Of a stretch of 12,746 nt of DNA, positions 1 to 6,623 are shown piece by piece; positions within the stretch are counted from its first letter, which is position 1, and every line of letters begins with the position of its first letter. Location of the stretch: positions 1 through 12,746 of the forward strand of contig JAEDJR010000038.1 of assembly GCA_016296235.1 (NCBI GenBank), in the 5' to 3' direction. The position numbers and the translations under genes are program-made. Origin of the DNA: Oscillospiraceae bacterium. Its GTDB lineage: Bacteria; Bacillota; Clostridia; Oscillospirales; Oscillospiraceae. Below the pieces are notes generated by a model. It had not been told where the DNA came from. It did no database searches and saw nothing but the letters and a program-made list of their open reading frames with translations.

Positions 1-374
1 ACTGGTACAAGACCGAGGACATCATCAACCGCGGCGGCGGCAACGTGCTCATCCGTGTCTACAACTCCCTGCCCAACGAGGAGATCGACTACGAATCCGA
101 CGTGACCGTCCACACCGACGGCCGGACCTACACCGTGCCCGCCGGAACCCAGATTCGCCTGACTCCCGGCGAGAGCATCCATGTGCAGCAGTACCTCTAC
201 CACGACTTCTCCGTGGAGGAGGGGACCGGCCCTGTGCTCCTGGGCGAGGTCAGCCAGTGCAACGACGACAACACCGACAACCGCTTCAACCCGCCGGTGG
301 GCCGCTTCCCGAAGATCGAGGAGGACGAGCCGCCCTACCGCCTGCTGTGCAACGAGTACCCGGCGGCCAGATAA
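1..374 (+). CDS. D-lyxose isomerase-like sugar isomerase (C-terminal part, 5' truncated by the window)
   Basis: Open from the left edge in the frame that begins at base 3 (WYKTEDIINRGGG...), with a TAA stop at 372-374. About 123 residues are visible, roughly the second half of a family whose members are about 220-230 aa. The stretch GEVSQCNDDNTDNRF, preceded by a jelly-roll segment with VPAGTQIRLTPGESIHV and LYHDFSVEE, matches the cupin-fold D-lyxose/D-mannose isomerase family (YdaE/DUF1498 type, EC 5.3.1.15). These enzymes interconvert D-lyxose and D-xylulose (and D-mannose and D-fructose) in the cytoplasm, using a divalent metal held by His and Glu ligands. The visible His of LYHDF and Glu of GEVSQ are probable metal ligands. 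The upstream half, start codon and operon partners lie outside the window, so the exact sugar cannot be said. The GTG at 45 is internal and is not the start. Confidence 0.82.
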   Translation, partial: WYKTEDIINRGGGNVLIRVYNSLPNEEIDYESDVTVHTDGRTYTVPAGTQIRLTPGESIHVQQYLYHDFSVEEGTGPVLLGEVSQCNDDNTDNRFNPPVGRFPKIEEDEPPYRLLCNEYPAAR

Positions 375-410
375 GCGAGCGCTATTGTGATTTGCACCCC
401 CTGCCGAATC

Positions 411-444
411 AAAACCAGCTGTGTGGTGCCACACAGCTGGTTTT
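411..444 (+). terminator. Intrinsic terminator after the sugar isomerase
   Basis: A perfect 16-bp inverted repeat (AAAACCAGCTGTGTGG, then CCACACAGCTGGTTTT) with only TG between the arms; a 4-nt loop is more realistic. It starts 36 bp after the isomerase stop. The 3' arm ends in TTTT followed by CTGTATT, and the 5' arm begins AAAA, so the element could stop transcription from either side. The U tract is short, but the stem is long and GC-rich at its apex. Confidence 0.75.
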
Positions 445-530
445 CTGTATTGTAAGCTTCAATCTCACTGCGCCGCAAACCGTCCTTCATTTGTCGTCGG
501 GACCATATCAAACCGCGCTTACCCGGAATG

Positions 531-570
531 AAAAAACTCTTACAGTATCCGGGATACTGTAAGAGTTTTT
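531..570 (-). terminator. Intrinsic terminator of the tRNA-Leu gene (minus strand)
   Basis: A perfect 18-bp inverted repeat (arms 532-549 and 553-570, 3-nt loop). Read on the minus strand it lies 4 bp beyond the encoded CCA end of the tRNA and finishes in six T residues (531-536 on the complement). Position, stem and T run make it a convincing terminator for the tRNA transcript. The 3' arm also ends in TTTTT on the plus strand, so it could work in both directions and stop read-through from the left. Confidence 0.85.
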
Positions 571-574
571 GGTT

Positions 575-662
575 TGGTGCGCGAGGCGGGACTTGAACCC
601 GCACGTCCGGAGTGGACACTAGAACCTGAATCTAGCGAGTCTGCCAATTCCACCACTCGCGC
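575..662 (-). tRNA. tRNA-Leu (anticodon CAG)
   Basis: The minus strand gives a class II tRNA of 88 nt including the encoded CCA. The acceptor arms GCGCGAG and CTCGCGC are followed by discriminator A and CCA. The D-arm region reads TGGTGGAATTGGCAGAC. The anticodon stem CTAGA/TCTAG closes the 7-nt loop TTCAGGT, which places CAG at positions 34-36 and decodes CUG leucine codons. A long variable arm (TGTCC...GGACG) and a T arm with GGTTCAAGTCC complete the molecule. The long variable arm is expected for leucine. CUG is visibly the dominant Leu codon in the surrounding GC-rich genes. Transcription is from its own promoter (713-690) and ends at the 531-570 hairpin, so it appears to be a single-gene unit. 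Confidence 0.97.
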
Positions 663-689
663 AGCTTTGCGTTCCTCAACGCGAGATAT

Positions 690-718
690 ATACTAGCACA
701 GAGCCTTTTATTTGTCAA
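690..718 (-). promoter_or_regulatory. Sigma-A-type promoter of tRNA-Leu
   Basis: On the minus strand a perfect -35 TTGACA (718-713) is separated by 17 bp from TAGTAT (695-690), itself preceded by TGC, giving an extended -10. The -10 lies 27 bp upstream of the mature tRNA 5' end, leaving a short 5' leader for RNase P. This is the best promoter match in the window. It sits in the gap shared with the divergent tepA-like gene. Confidence 0.88.
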
Positions 719-791
719 CCGGTTTTCTCAAAAATCTGCATGATTTTTCAAAGACCGCACAAGATAGGGAAAAAAGCAAAGGAGCGGTCAT

Positions 792-1481
792 ATGAGTGAG
801 GAAAACAAGACCCCCCAGCAGCGGGAGGAGGACCGGCGGCAGATTCAGGATTTCGGTTCGGCGGTGGTGAAAAATGAGCGGGGCACCATCTACACCCTGA
901 CCATCATCGGCCAGGTGGAGGGGCACCAGATTCTGCCGGAGACGGCCAAGACCACCAAATACGAGCATGTGCTGCCGCTGCTGGCCTCCATCGAGGAAAG
1001 CCCGGAGATCGACGGCCTGCTGGTGCTGCTGAACACTGTAGGCGGCGACATTGAGGCGGGGCTGGCCATTTCGGAGATGATCGCCGGTATGCGCAAGCCC
1101 ACGGTGTCCCTGGTGCTGGGCGGCGGCCATTCCATCGGAATCCCCCTGGCGGTGTCGGCCAAGCGGTGCATGATCGCGCCCACGGCCAGTATGACTATCC
1201 ATCCCGTGCGCATGACCGGTGTGGTGGTGGGCGCGCCCCAGACCTACCAGTATTTCAACCGCATTCAGGAGCAGATTGTGGATTTTGTCACGGCCAATTC
1301 CCGGATTTCCCGGGAGACCTTCCTGCATTATATGATGGCCACCGGGGAAATCGCCACGGACGTGGGTTCCGTGGTCTACGGCCGGGAAGCCGTCCGGGTG
1401 GGACTGGTGGATCAGCTGGGCAGTGTGGGCGACGCCCTGGAATACCTGCACCAGGAGATCGAAAAACAGAAGAAAGATTAA
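792..1481 (+). CDS. tepA: ClpP-fold serine protease, TepA-like (translocation-enhancing protein family)
   Basis: A 229-aa ClpP/crotonase-fold protein. The start ATG at 792 has AGGAG at 780-784, 7 bp away. Visible parts are a charged N-terminal tail (1-20), strand TIYTLTIIGQVEGH, the oxyanion region NTVGGDIEAG (81-90), the nucleophile motif GGGHSIGIP with Ser114, and MTIHPV with His137. Asp190 in ATDVGSVV is a possible third catalytic residue. GGHSIG, in place of the usual ClpP motif around the Ser, is characteristic of the TepA branch. In B. subtilis TepA (YmfB) is encoded next to spoIIIE and was linked to protein translocation and signal-peptide degradation. Here ftsK/spoIIIE is two genes downstream, which supports the assignment. 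There is no signal peptide or clear TM segment. Whether it partners with a Clp ATPase cannot be seen. The function is a family-level inference, and the triad Asp is uncertain. Confidence 0.85.
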   Translation: MSEENKTPQQREEDRRQIQDFGSAVVKNERGTIYTLTIIGQVEGHQILPETAKTTKYEHVLPLLASIEESPEIDGLLVLLNTVGGDIEAGLAISEMIAGMRKPTVSLVLGGGHSIGIPLAVSAKRCMIAPTASMTIHPVRMTGVVVGAPQTYQYFNRIQEQIVDFVTANSRISRETFLHYMMATGEIATDVGSVVYGREAVRVGLVDQLGSVGDALEYLHQEIEKQKKD

Positions 1482-1522
1482 ATTTAGTTCCCGGGCTGGA
1501 AATATTGCGCCAAGTATGGTAC

Positions 1523-1528
1523 TATAAT
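1523..1528 (+). promoter_or_regulatory. Candidate -10 box upstream of uppP
   Basis: A consensus TATAAT lies 36 bp before the uppP ATG, in the 82-bp gap after the protease gene. No convincing -35 sits 16-18 bp upstream, so the call rests on the -10 alone. If it is real, transcription would start near 1535. That would rule out the in-frame ATG at 1534 and support the start at 1564, and it would let uppP-ftsK be expressed separately from tepA. Confidence 0.4.
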
Positions 1529-1563
1529 ACAGTATGTCTATTCTGATGCTTGGAGGCAACCCT

Positions 1564-2397
1564 ATGGATTTCTTTTCCGCAATTTTCCTGGGCCTGGTTC
1601 AGGGCCTGGCGGAGTTCCTGCCCATTTCCAGTTCCGGCCATCTGGCGTTTTTCCAGCAGTTCTTCGGCCTGATGGATGTGGAAAAGGAGAACCTGTTTTT
1701 TGACGTGCTGCTTCATCTGGGCACCCTGGTGGCGGTCTTTGTGGCCTATTGGGGCGAGATCAAGGCCATGGTGCTGGAGTTCTTCACCATGGTTGGCCTG
1801 CGGAAGCTGCCCCGGGGCCAGAAGCCGGACCGGCTGAGCCGCCGGATGATTTTCTTCATCATCATCGGCACGCTGCCGCTGTTTGTGGTGCTGCCCATCA
1901 AGGATCTGGTGGACGGCCTGTATACCAACACCATCTTCATCGGCTGCGCCTTTTTGCTGACCGGCACACTGCTCTTCCTGTCCGACCGGTTCAATCATGG
2001 CAATAAGGATCTCAAAAGCGCTTCGATCTGGGACGTGCTGCTGGTGGGCCTCGGCCAGGCCTTTGCCGTGGTTCCCGGCCTGTCCCGTTCCGGCACCACC
2101 GTGGCTGCCGGCCTGACCCGCGGCTTCAGCCGGGAGTTTGCGGTGAGGTTCTCCTTCCTGCTGTCCATTCCCGCCGTCCTGGGCGCCAACCTGCTGTCCC
2201 TCATCGACGCTATCCAGGAGGGAATCAACTGGAGCCTCATGCCCATGTACCTGGCCGGGGTGGTCTCCGCCATGGTCTTTGGCTACCTGGCCATCCGGCT
2301 GCTGAAATTTATCACCCAGCGGGGCAGCTTCGGCGGATTTGCCTATTACTGCTGGGGCGCCGGTCTGGTGACCCTGATTCTGTCCCTCATTAAGTAA
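1564..2397 (+). CDS. uppP: Undecaprenyl-diphosphatase (BacA/UppP)
   Basis: A 277-aa polytopic membrane enzyme that dephosphorylates undecaprenyl pyrophosphate to the monophosphate lipid carrier. It thereby feeds peptidoglycan and other wall-polymer synthesis, and bacitracin blocks this step. Both family signatures are intact: QGLAE with E17 in the first motif followed by PISSSGH (20-26), and PGLSRSGTT (171-179) containing the catalytic Arg. The length agrees with the roughly 265-280 aa family. The start at 1564 is chosen because GGAGG (1552-1556) lies 7 bp upstream and the protein then begins MDFFSAIFLGLVQG, directly at the first helix. The longer reading from 1534 adds ten residues with no ribosome binding site. 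The stop codon overlaps the ftsK Shine-Dalgarno sequence, so uppP and ftsK are very probably co-transcribed. Confidence 0.96.
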   Translation: MDFFSAIFLGLVQGLAEFLPISSSGHLAFFQQFFGLMDVEKENLFFDVLLHLGTLVAVFVAYWGEIKAMVLEFFTMVGLRKLPRGQKPDRLSRRMIFFIIIGTLPLFVVLPIKDLVDGLYTNTIFIGCAFLLTGTLLFLSDRFNHGNKDLKSASIWDVLLVGLGQAFAVVPGLSRSGTTVAAGLTRGFSREFAVRFSFLLSIPAVLGANLLSLIDAIQEGINWSLMPMYLAGVVSAMVFGYLAIRLLKFITQRGSFGGFAYYCWGAGLVTLILSLIK

Positions 2398-2409
2398 GGA
2401 GTTTTACTT

Positions 2410-5046
2410 ATGGCTGAAAAGAAGAGAAGTTCGACTGGTTCGAAGTCCTCCGGAAAGGCCAAATCCACGCGCTCCCGTACATCCTCGTCCTCCGGGACCA
2501 GCCAGCGGAAACCCATCCGGCGGGAAATCGGCGCGTTTGTGTGCCTGTTCCTGGCGGCCTTCACCCTGCTGGGGCTGTTCCGGGTGGACGCGGTGTTTAT
2601 TACCCTGACCATCCGGCTGCTGCGGGGCGTCATTGGCGCAGGCGTCTATGTGATGCCCTTCGCCCTGCTGCTGGACTTTGTAATTTTGCTGTTCCACGAT
2701 GGCCGTCCTGTGCGCCTGCGGGTGGCCAGCACCTTTGCGGTGGCCCTGTGCGTGGGCATCCTGGCCCATATCTGGGGCAGCAAGGCGGAGATTGAATGGA
2801 GCTTTTCCATGCTCGGCGAGCTGTGGCACACCGGTATGACGGCGGAAACCGGCGGCGTGCTGGCGGGTTTCCTGGCCATGTTCCTGGAGCTGATTATCAG
2901 CAAAATCGGCGCTGTGCTGCTGACCATCGCAGTGCTGCTGCTGGCCCTGCTGACCAGCTTCAACATGACGGTGCTCAGTTTGGCCCGGGCGATTAAGAAT
3001 CGCCCCAGGGCAGAGTATGCGCCCCCCGCGAAGGAGCATGCCGACCCGGCGGAGGTTCTGGTGAACCGTGTGGCCCAGAAGCAGATCGAGCGGGTGGAGC
3101 GAAAGCGGAGCAACATCGCGGAATTTGATCTGCCGGTGGATGAGCCCCCGTCGCTGAAGCCGGAAAAGACCAAGCCCCGGAAGGCGGAAAAGCAGCAGGA
3201 GAAGAAGGCCAGCCTCTTCCCGGAAAACCTGAATCAGCCCATGGAGACGCCCAAGGTGCAGAAAGCGCCGGAACCCACGCCGGAACCGGAGCCTGCGCCC
3301 GTGCCGGCGGAGGAAGAACCGCTGCCCGTGCCGCCCATGCCGGAGCCGGAGCCTGCGGCGCCGGTCTCCGAGAGCAAGAGCCGCTTCGACGCCATGGCCG
3401 CAGAGACCATGAAGGAGCCGGAGCCGCTGCTGCCCCTGGATCCGGATCTGCCCCAGAAGGTCAAGCGGGAGGATGCCCAGCAGGAGGCCATGAAGATCGC
3501 TTCGGAGATCGCCCAGGCCACCGATCAACCCAAGCCCTATGCCTTCCCGCCGGTGAAGCTGCTGGATGCCGGCGACGGCACCATGGTGGACGGCACCGAG
3601 GAAATGCAGATCAACGCCGAACGGCTCAACGATACCCTGGTGAGCTTCGGCATCGATGCCCACATTATCAACGTCATCCGCGGCCCGTCCGTCACCCGCT
3701 ATGAGCTGGAGCTGGACCGGGGCGTGAAGCTCAGCAAGATCACCAATCTGGCCGACGACATTGCCCTGGCTTTGGGCGCCACCGGCGTGCGGATTTCCGC
3801 CATTCCCGACAAAATCTCCGTGGTGGGCATCGAGGTGCCCAATAAGCTGGTCTCCACGGTCCGCATCCGGGATGTCATTGATTCCCTGGAGTTTCATAAG
3901 AGCAAATCCCGGATTTCCTTCGCCGTGGGCAAGGATATCAGCGGCAAGTGCATCATCGGCGACATCGCCAGACTGCCCCACATGCTCATCGCCGGTACCA
4001 CCGGTTCCGGTAAGTCCGTGTGTATGAACAGCCTGATTATCTCCCTGCTCTACAAGGCCAAGCCCGAAGAGGTCCGCCTGATTATGGTGGATCCCAAAAT
4101 GGTGGAGCTGGGCATCTATAACGGCATTCCCCACCTGCTGATTCCCGTGGTGACCGATCCCAAGAAGGCCGCCGGCGCCCTGCAGTGGGCGGTGACGGAA
4201 ATGATGAAGCGCTACCGCCTTATGGCGGACGCCGGAGTCCGGGATCTGGAGGCCTACAACAAGACCTGCACCGGCGAGGACGGCCGGGAGAAGCTGCCGC
4301 AGATTGTGGTGGTCATCGACGAGCTGGCCGACCTGATGCTGGTGGCGGCCAAAGAGGTGGAGGAATCCATCTGCCGCGTGGCCCAGATGGGCCGTGCCTC
4401 GGGTATGCACCTGGTCATCGCCACCCAGCGTCCCTCTGCGGACGTGATTACCGGCCTGATGAAGGCCAATATTCCCTCCCGCATTGCCTTCGCCGTGGCC
4501 TCCGCCATGGAGTCCCGTATCATTCTGGACACCGCCGGCGCGGAGAAGCTGGTGGGCAAGGGCGATATGCTCTATGCCCCTCTGGGCCAGGGCAAGCCCA
4601 AGCGGGTTCAGGGCTGCTTCATCACCGACGACGAGGTGCAGGCCGTGGTGGAATTCATCAAGCACAACGCCGTGGCCACCTACGACGACGATGTCATGGC
4701 GGAAATCAACCAGAAGGCCGAACAGAGCGGCAAGTCCGGCGGTAGCACCGTCACGGCTGCGGCCGAGCCGGTCTCCGAGGGCGACGAGCTGCTGCCCGCC
4801 GCCGTGGACGTGATCCTGGAGACGGGACAGGCCTCGGTTTCCATGCTCCAGCGCCGCCTGAAGCTGGGCTATGCCCGGGCGGCCCGGATCGTGGACGAGA
4901 TGGAGGAGAAGGGCATTGTCGGCCCCTTTGAGGGTTCCAAGCCCCGGCAGCTGCTGATTACCAAGGATCAGTGGCTCCAGATGCAAGGATTGGCGCCGGA
5001 ACCGCCCATGGAGGAAAACCCGCCGGTGGAGGAGGAAATCCCGTAA
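2410..5046 (+). CDS. DNA translocase FtsK/SpoIIIE
   Basis: An 878-aa membrane-anchored, septum-localised DNA pump that clears or packages chromosomes at division or sporulation. The start ATG is preceded by AAGGAG (2396-2401), 8 bp away. Domains in order: a basic, Ser-rich cytoplasmic tail (1-38); about four TM helices (about 40-190); a variable linker (195-350) with a Pro/Glu-rich stretch at 288-320; the alpha/beta motor with Walker A GTTGSGKS at 529-536 and Walker B VVVIDELADLM with D637/E638; and a C-terminal winged-helix gamma domain (about 790-855; GQASVSMLQRRLKLGYARAARIVDEM), which reads polar sequences such as SRS/KOPS. The length is close to B. subtilis SpoIIIE (787 aa), the excess being in the linker. 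A Clostridia host may use one protein for both vegetative and forespore roles; sequence alone does not separate SpoIIIE from FtsK (SftA-type paralogues lack the TM region). A 974-residue open frame on the opposite strand is a GC artefact. Confidence 0.97.
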   Translation: MAEKKRSSTGSKSSGKAKSTRSRTSSSSGTSQRKPIRREIGAFVCLFLAAFTLLGLFRVDAVFITLTIRLLRGVIGAGVYVMPFALLLDFVILLFHDGRPVRLRVASTFAVALCVGILAHIWGSKAEIEWSFSMLGELWHTGMTAETGGVLAGFLAMFLELIISKIGAVLLTIAVLLLALLTSFNMTVLSLARAIKNRPRAEYAPPAKEHADPAEVLVNRVAQKQIERVERKRSNIAEFDLPVDEPPSLKPEKTKPRKAEKQQEKKASLFPENLNQPMETPKVQKAPEPTPEPEPAPVPAEEEPLPVPPMPEPEPAAPVSESKSRFDAMAAETMKEPEPLLPLDPDLPQKVKREDAQQEAMKIASEIAQATDQPKPYAFPPVKLLDAGDGTMVDGTEEMQINAERLNDTLVSFGIDAHIINVIRGPSVTRYELELDRGVKLSKITNLADDIALALGATGVRISAIPDKISVVGIEVPNKLVSTVRIRDVIDSLEFHKSKSRISFAVGKDISGKCIIGDIARLPHMLIAGTTGSGKSVCMNSLIISLLYKAKPEEVRLIMVDPKMVELGIYNGIPHLLIPVVTDPKKAAGALQWAVTEMMKRYRLMADAGVRDLEAYNKTCTGEDGREKLPQIVVVIDELADLMLVAAKEVEESICRVAQMGRASGMHLVIATQRPSADVITGLMKANIPSRIAFAVASAMESRIILDTAGAEKLVGKGDMLYAPLGQGKPKRVQGCFITDDEVQAVVEFIKHNAVATYDDDVMAEINQKAEQSGKSGGSTVTAAAEPVSEGDELLPAAVDVILETGQASVSMLQRRLKLGYARAARIVDEMEEKGIVGPFEGSKPRQLLITKDQWLQMQGLAPEPPMEENPPVEEEIP

Positions 5047-5053
5047 CGTACAC

Positions 5054-5150
5054 GCCCGCAGGAGGATGCGGGCACTTGCCCCGGTGTTCTGGCGCATTGC
5101 GCCTGCACATAATTCAATTGCGCTGCATCCGGGAAAGCCGGAGCGGCAGC
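5054..5150 (+). promoter_or_regulatory. Structured leader with three hairpins before the ECF S component
   Basis: The 118-bp gap between ftsK and the next gene contains three local stems. The first has arms 5054-5060 and 5067-5073 (GCCCGCA/TGCGGGC, loop GGAGGA). The second has arms 5091-5095 and 5099-5103 (GGCGC/GCGCC). The third is compound, with an outer GCTGC/GCAGC (5122-5126, 5146-5150) and an inner TCCGG/CCGGA (5128-5132, 5138-5142, loop GAAAG). It ends directly against the AGGAGG Shine-Dalgarno sequence (5151-5156). S-component genes are often under riboswitch control, but I could not match TPP, FMN, cobalamin, folate, preQ1 or lysine aptamer cores. The element could also be an incidental read-through leader. 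There is no U tract, so it is not a classic terminator. Confidence 0.4.
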
Positions 5151-5164
5151 AGGAGGTAATCATC

Positions 5165-5767
5165 ATGCAAACAAACGAAACCAACTCCCTGAAAAAGACC
5201 AAGGCCCTGGTGGGCATGGCCATTTTCACCGCAATCGTCGTGGTCTTGCAGCTGCTGGCCGGCAGCATCAGGATCGGACCCTTCAGCCCGTCCCTGGTGC
5301 TGATTCCCATCGTCATCGGCGCGGCCACCTATGGCGCGGCTGCCGGCGGCTGGCTGGGCCTGGTGTTCGGGCTGGTGGTGCTGATCGCCTGCATCAGCGG
5401 CGCCGACGTGGGCGGCAACCTGATGTGGAACTTCAATCCATTTATGACCGCTGTGATCTGCCTGGTCAAGGGCGGCCTGGCTGGTCTGCTGTCGGGCCTG
5501 GTGTTCCGGCTGCTGGAAAAGAAGAACCAGATTGCGGCCACAGTGGCGGCTGCCATTGTCTGCCCGGTGGTCAACACGGGCCTGTTCTGCATCGGCGCAG
5601 TCCTGGCCTTCCGGCCTCTGCTGGAGCAGTGGGCAGGCGGCGCAGATCTGCTGTCCTATGTTTTCCTGGGACTCATCGGTGTCAATTTCCTGATTGAAAT
5701 GGGCATCAACGTGGTTCTGAGCCCCATTGTGGTGCGGATTCTGAAAATCCGCAATATCGGCGCCTGA
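5165..5767 (+). CDS. ECF transporter S component (substrate unknown)
   Basis: A 200-aa hydrophobic protein with about six predicted membrane helices (around 14-33, 40-57, 60-80, 92-115, 121-147, 163-190) and a short polar N-terminal tail. TM1 (ALVGMAIFTAIVVVLQLLA) has the small-residue (Ala/Gly) pattern by which S components dock on the EcfT scaffold, and NPFMTAVICLVKGGLAGLLSGLVFRLLEKK is a typical central segment. Such proteins bind a vitamin or other micronutrient and use a shared EcfA-EcfA'-EcfT energising module, normally encoded elsewhere; none is visible here. The start at 5165 follows AGGAGG (5151-5156) by 8 bp; the in-frame ATG at 5066 lacks a ribosome binding site and would add a non-membrane extension through the structured leader. 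Folate-, riboflavin- and pantothenate-type specificity could not be told apart by eye. A terminator follows 18 bp after the stop. Confidence 0.82.
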   Translation: MQTNETNSLKKTKALVGMAIFTAIVVVLQLLAGSIRIGPFSPSLVLIPIVIGAATYGAAAGGWLGLVFGLVVLIACISGADVGGNLMWNFNPFMTAVICLVKGGLAGLLSGLVFRLLEKKNQIAATVAAAIVCPVVNTGLFCIGAVLAFRPLLEQWAGGADLLSYVFLGLIGVNFLIEMGINVVLSPIVVRILKIRNIGA

Positions 5768-5785
5768 GCGCCAGTTGGATAAAAG

Positions 5786-5819
5786 AGAGCCAAGCTGCAT
5801 CTCGCGGCTTGGCTCTTTT
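5786..5819 (+). terminator. Bidirectional terminator between convergent operons
   Basis: The arms AGAGCCAAGC (5786-5795) and GCTTGGCTCT (5807-5816) pair perfectly. The stem continues inward through TGC/GCG with one G-U pair to a 5-nt loop (5799-5803). The plus strand continues into TTTT (5816-5819), and the minus strand continues into TTTT, since the complement is AAAA at 5781-5784. It lies 18 bp after the ECF S gene and is the only terminator-like element downstream of the minus-strand operon ending at 5967, so it probably serves both. Confidence 0.85.
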
Positions 5820-5966
5820 GGCTGTTCGCACGATATGTATGAAGTGCGCTCTTGTATCTGTTTTGCAAATTGTGGTTTGCGGAGCAGTTTCGGTTTGCAG
5901 AAGGCCAATACCCGCACCTGAAAAGGGGAGCCATGAACTGCTGCGCACCAAAATCGCAGTTGAAGG

Positions 5967-6623
5967 TCAGGAAAACGCCAGCTCCAGCAGCTCGTTTGCC
6001 ATGCAGTAGACCTCCCGGACCGTGGCCAGGACGTGCGGAATCAGGGGCGTCCGGCAGGACAGGCTCAGAGCGGTCTGGCCTACGGCTCCGGCCAGGAATT
6101 GGGCGCGGGTCTGGTGATACTCGCTGGTGACGATCAGCACGGTATCGGATTCCAGGCCCTGCTCTTCTGCCAGGGCTTTGCTGAACGCCAGATTCTCCCG
6201 GGTGTCCGAGGCCTGATCCTCCAACAAAATCCGCTTGGCGTTGGCCCCGTGGTTGCGCAGCCACGCAGCCATGACAGCCGCTTCGGTGACGCCCTGCCCG
6301 GTGGGATCGCCGCCGGAGACCACCAGCATCCCATGGGGATGGGCCTCCATCCAGTCCAGGGCGGTCTGACACCGGCGTACCAGCTCCGGCGTGGCCTGGC
6401 CGTTCCGCAGGCCGCAGCCAAGCAGCAGGGCGTAGTCCGCTTCCTGCTCCGGGCTGCTGTCCGGCGCGCTCCAAAGCACGGACGCCGACGCAATGAACGC
6501 AAGAGCAGCGGCAATGGCAAGGCCGATTACAACCCAACCCAGCCGGGGATGCCGGGGTTTGACCAGAAATCCAAGAACGGTAATCAAAGCCAGTGCCGTC
6601 ACGGTGATCCAAAGCCAAATCAT
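5967..6623 (-). CDS. DUF218 (YdcF/SanA/ElyC-like) membrane protein
   Basis: 218 aa. The start is the ATG at 6623-6621, which overlaps the TGA of the upstream ABC-F gene in ATGA and has GGAGGG just upstream; the longer frame from 6659 would run through the ABC-F coding end without its own site. Two hydrophobic helices (about 3-21 and 28-52) precede a DUF218 domain. That domain has the family hallmarks ADYALLLGCGLRNGQATPELVRR, then LVVSGG, a TEAAVMAAWL segment, the DTRENLAFS helix and VTSEYHQTRA. Relatives such as SanA and ElyC are membrane-tethered proteins linked to envelope integrity and lipid-carrier metabolism; the biochemical activity of the family is not settled. The 4-bp overlap suggests translational coupling to the ABC-F gene. 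It is the last gene of the minus-strand operon. Confidence 0.85.
   Translation of the reverse strand: MIWLWITVTALALITVLGFLVKPRHPRLGWVVIGLAIAAALAFIASASVLWSAPDSSPEQEADYALLLGCGLRNGQATPELVRRCQTALDWMEAHPHGMLVVSGGDPTGQGVTEAAVMAAWLRNHGANAKRILLEDQASDTRENLAFSKALAEEQGLESDTVLIVTSEYHQTRAQFLAGAVGQTALSLSCRTPLIPHVLATVREVYCMANELLELAFS

Noticed and set aside
730..748. Hairpin AAAAATC-TGCAT-GATTTTT before the TepA-like gene
   Set aside because: A 7-bp AT-rich stem with low stability. Not clearly a terminator for any gene and too weak to call as regulatory.
5104..5150. Cobalamin-riboswitch-like bits (CCGGAGCGG) in the ECF leader
   Set aside because: The defining cobalamin-aptamer segments (the GGGAA-CGGTG core and GCCACTG box) are missing.
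5066..5164. Extended start for the ECF S component at 5066
   Set aside because: It has no Shine-Dalgarno sequence, would put a hairpin-rich leader in the coding region, and adds a segment unlike the family; 5165 has AGGAGG.
2404..5328. A 974-codon open frame on the minus strand opposite ftsK
   Set aside because: It is the antisense shadow of a GC-rich gene. Its product is rich in His, Gln, Gly and Leu with no domain, while the plus frame is an unmistakable FtsK.
5835..5921. A 28-codon plus-strand ORF starting MYEVRSCICF
   Set aside because: It has no ribosome binding site and no recognisable content, and it lies after a terminator. The 5820-5966 gap otherwise shows only TTTGC-rich sequence with no supported feature.
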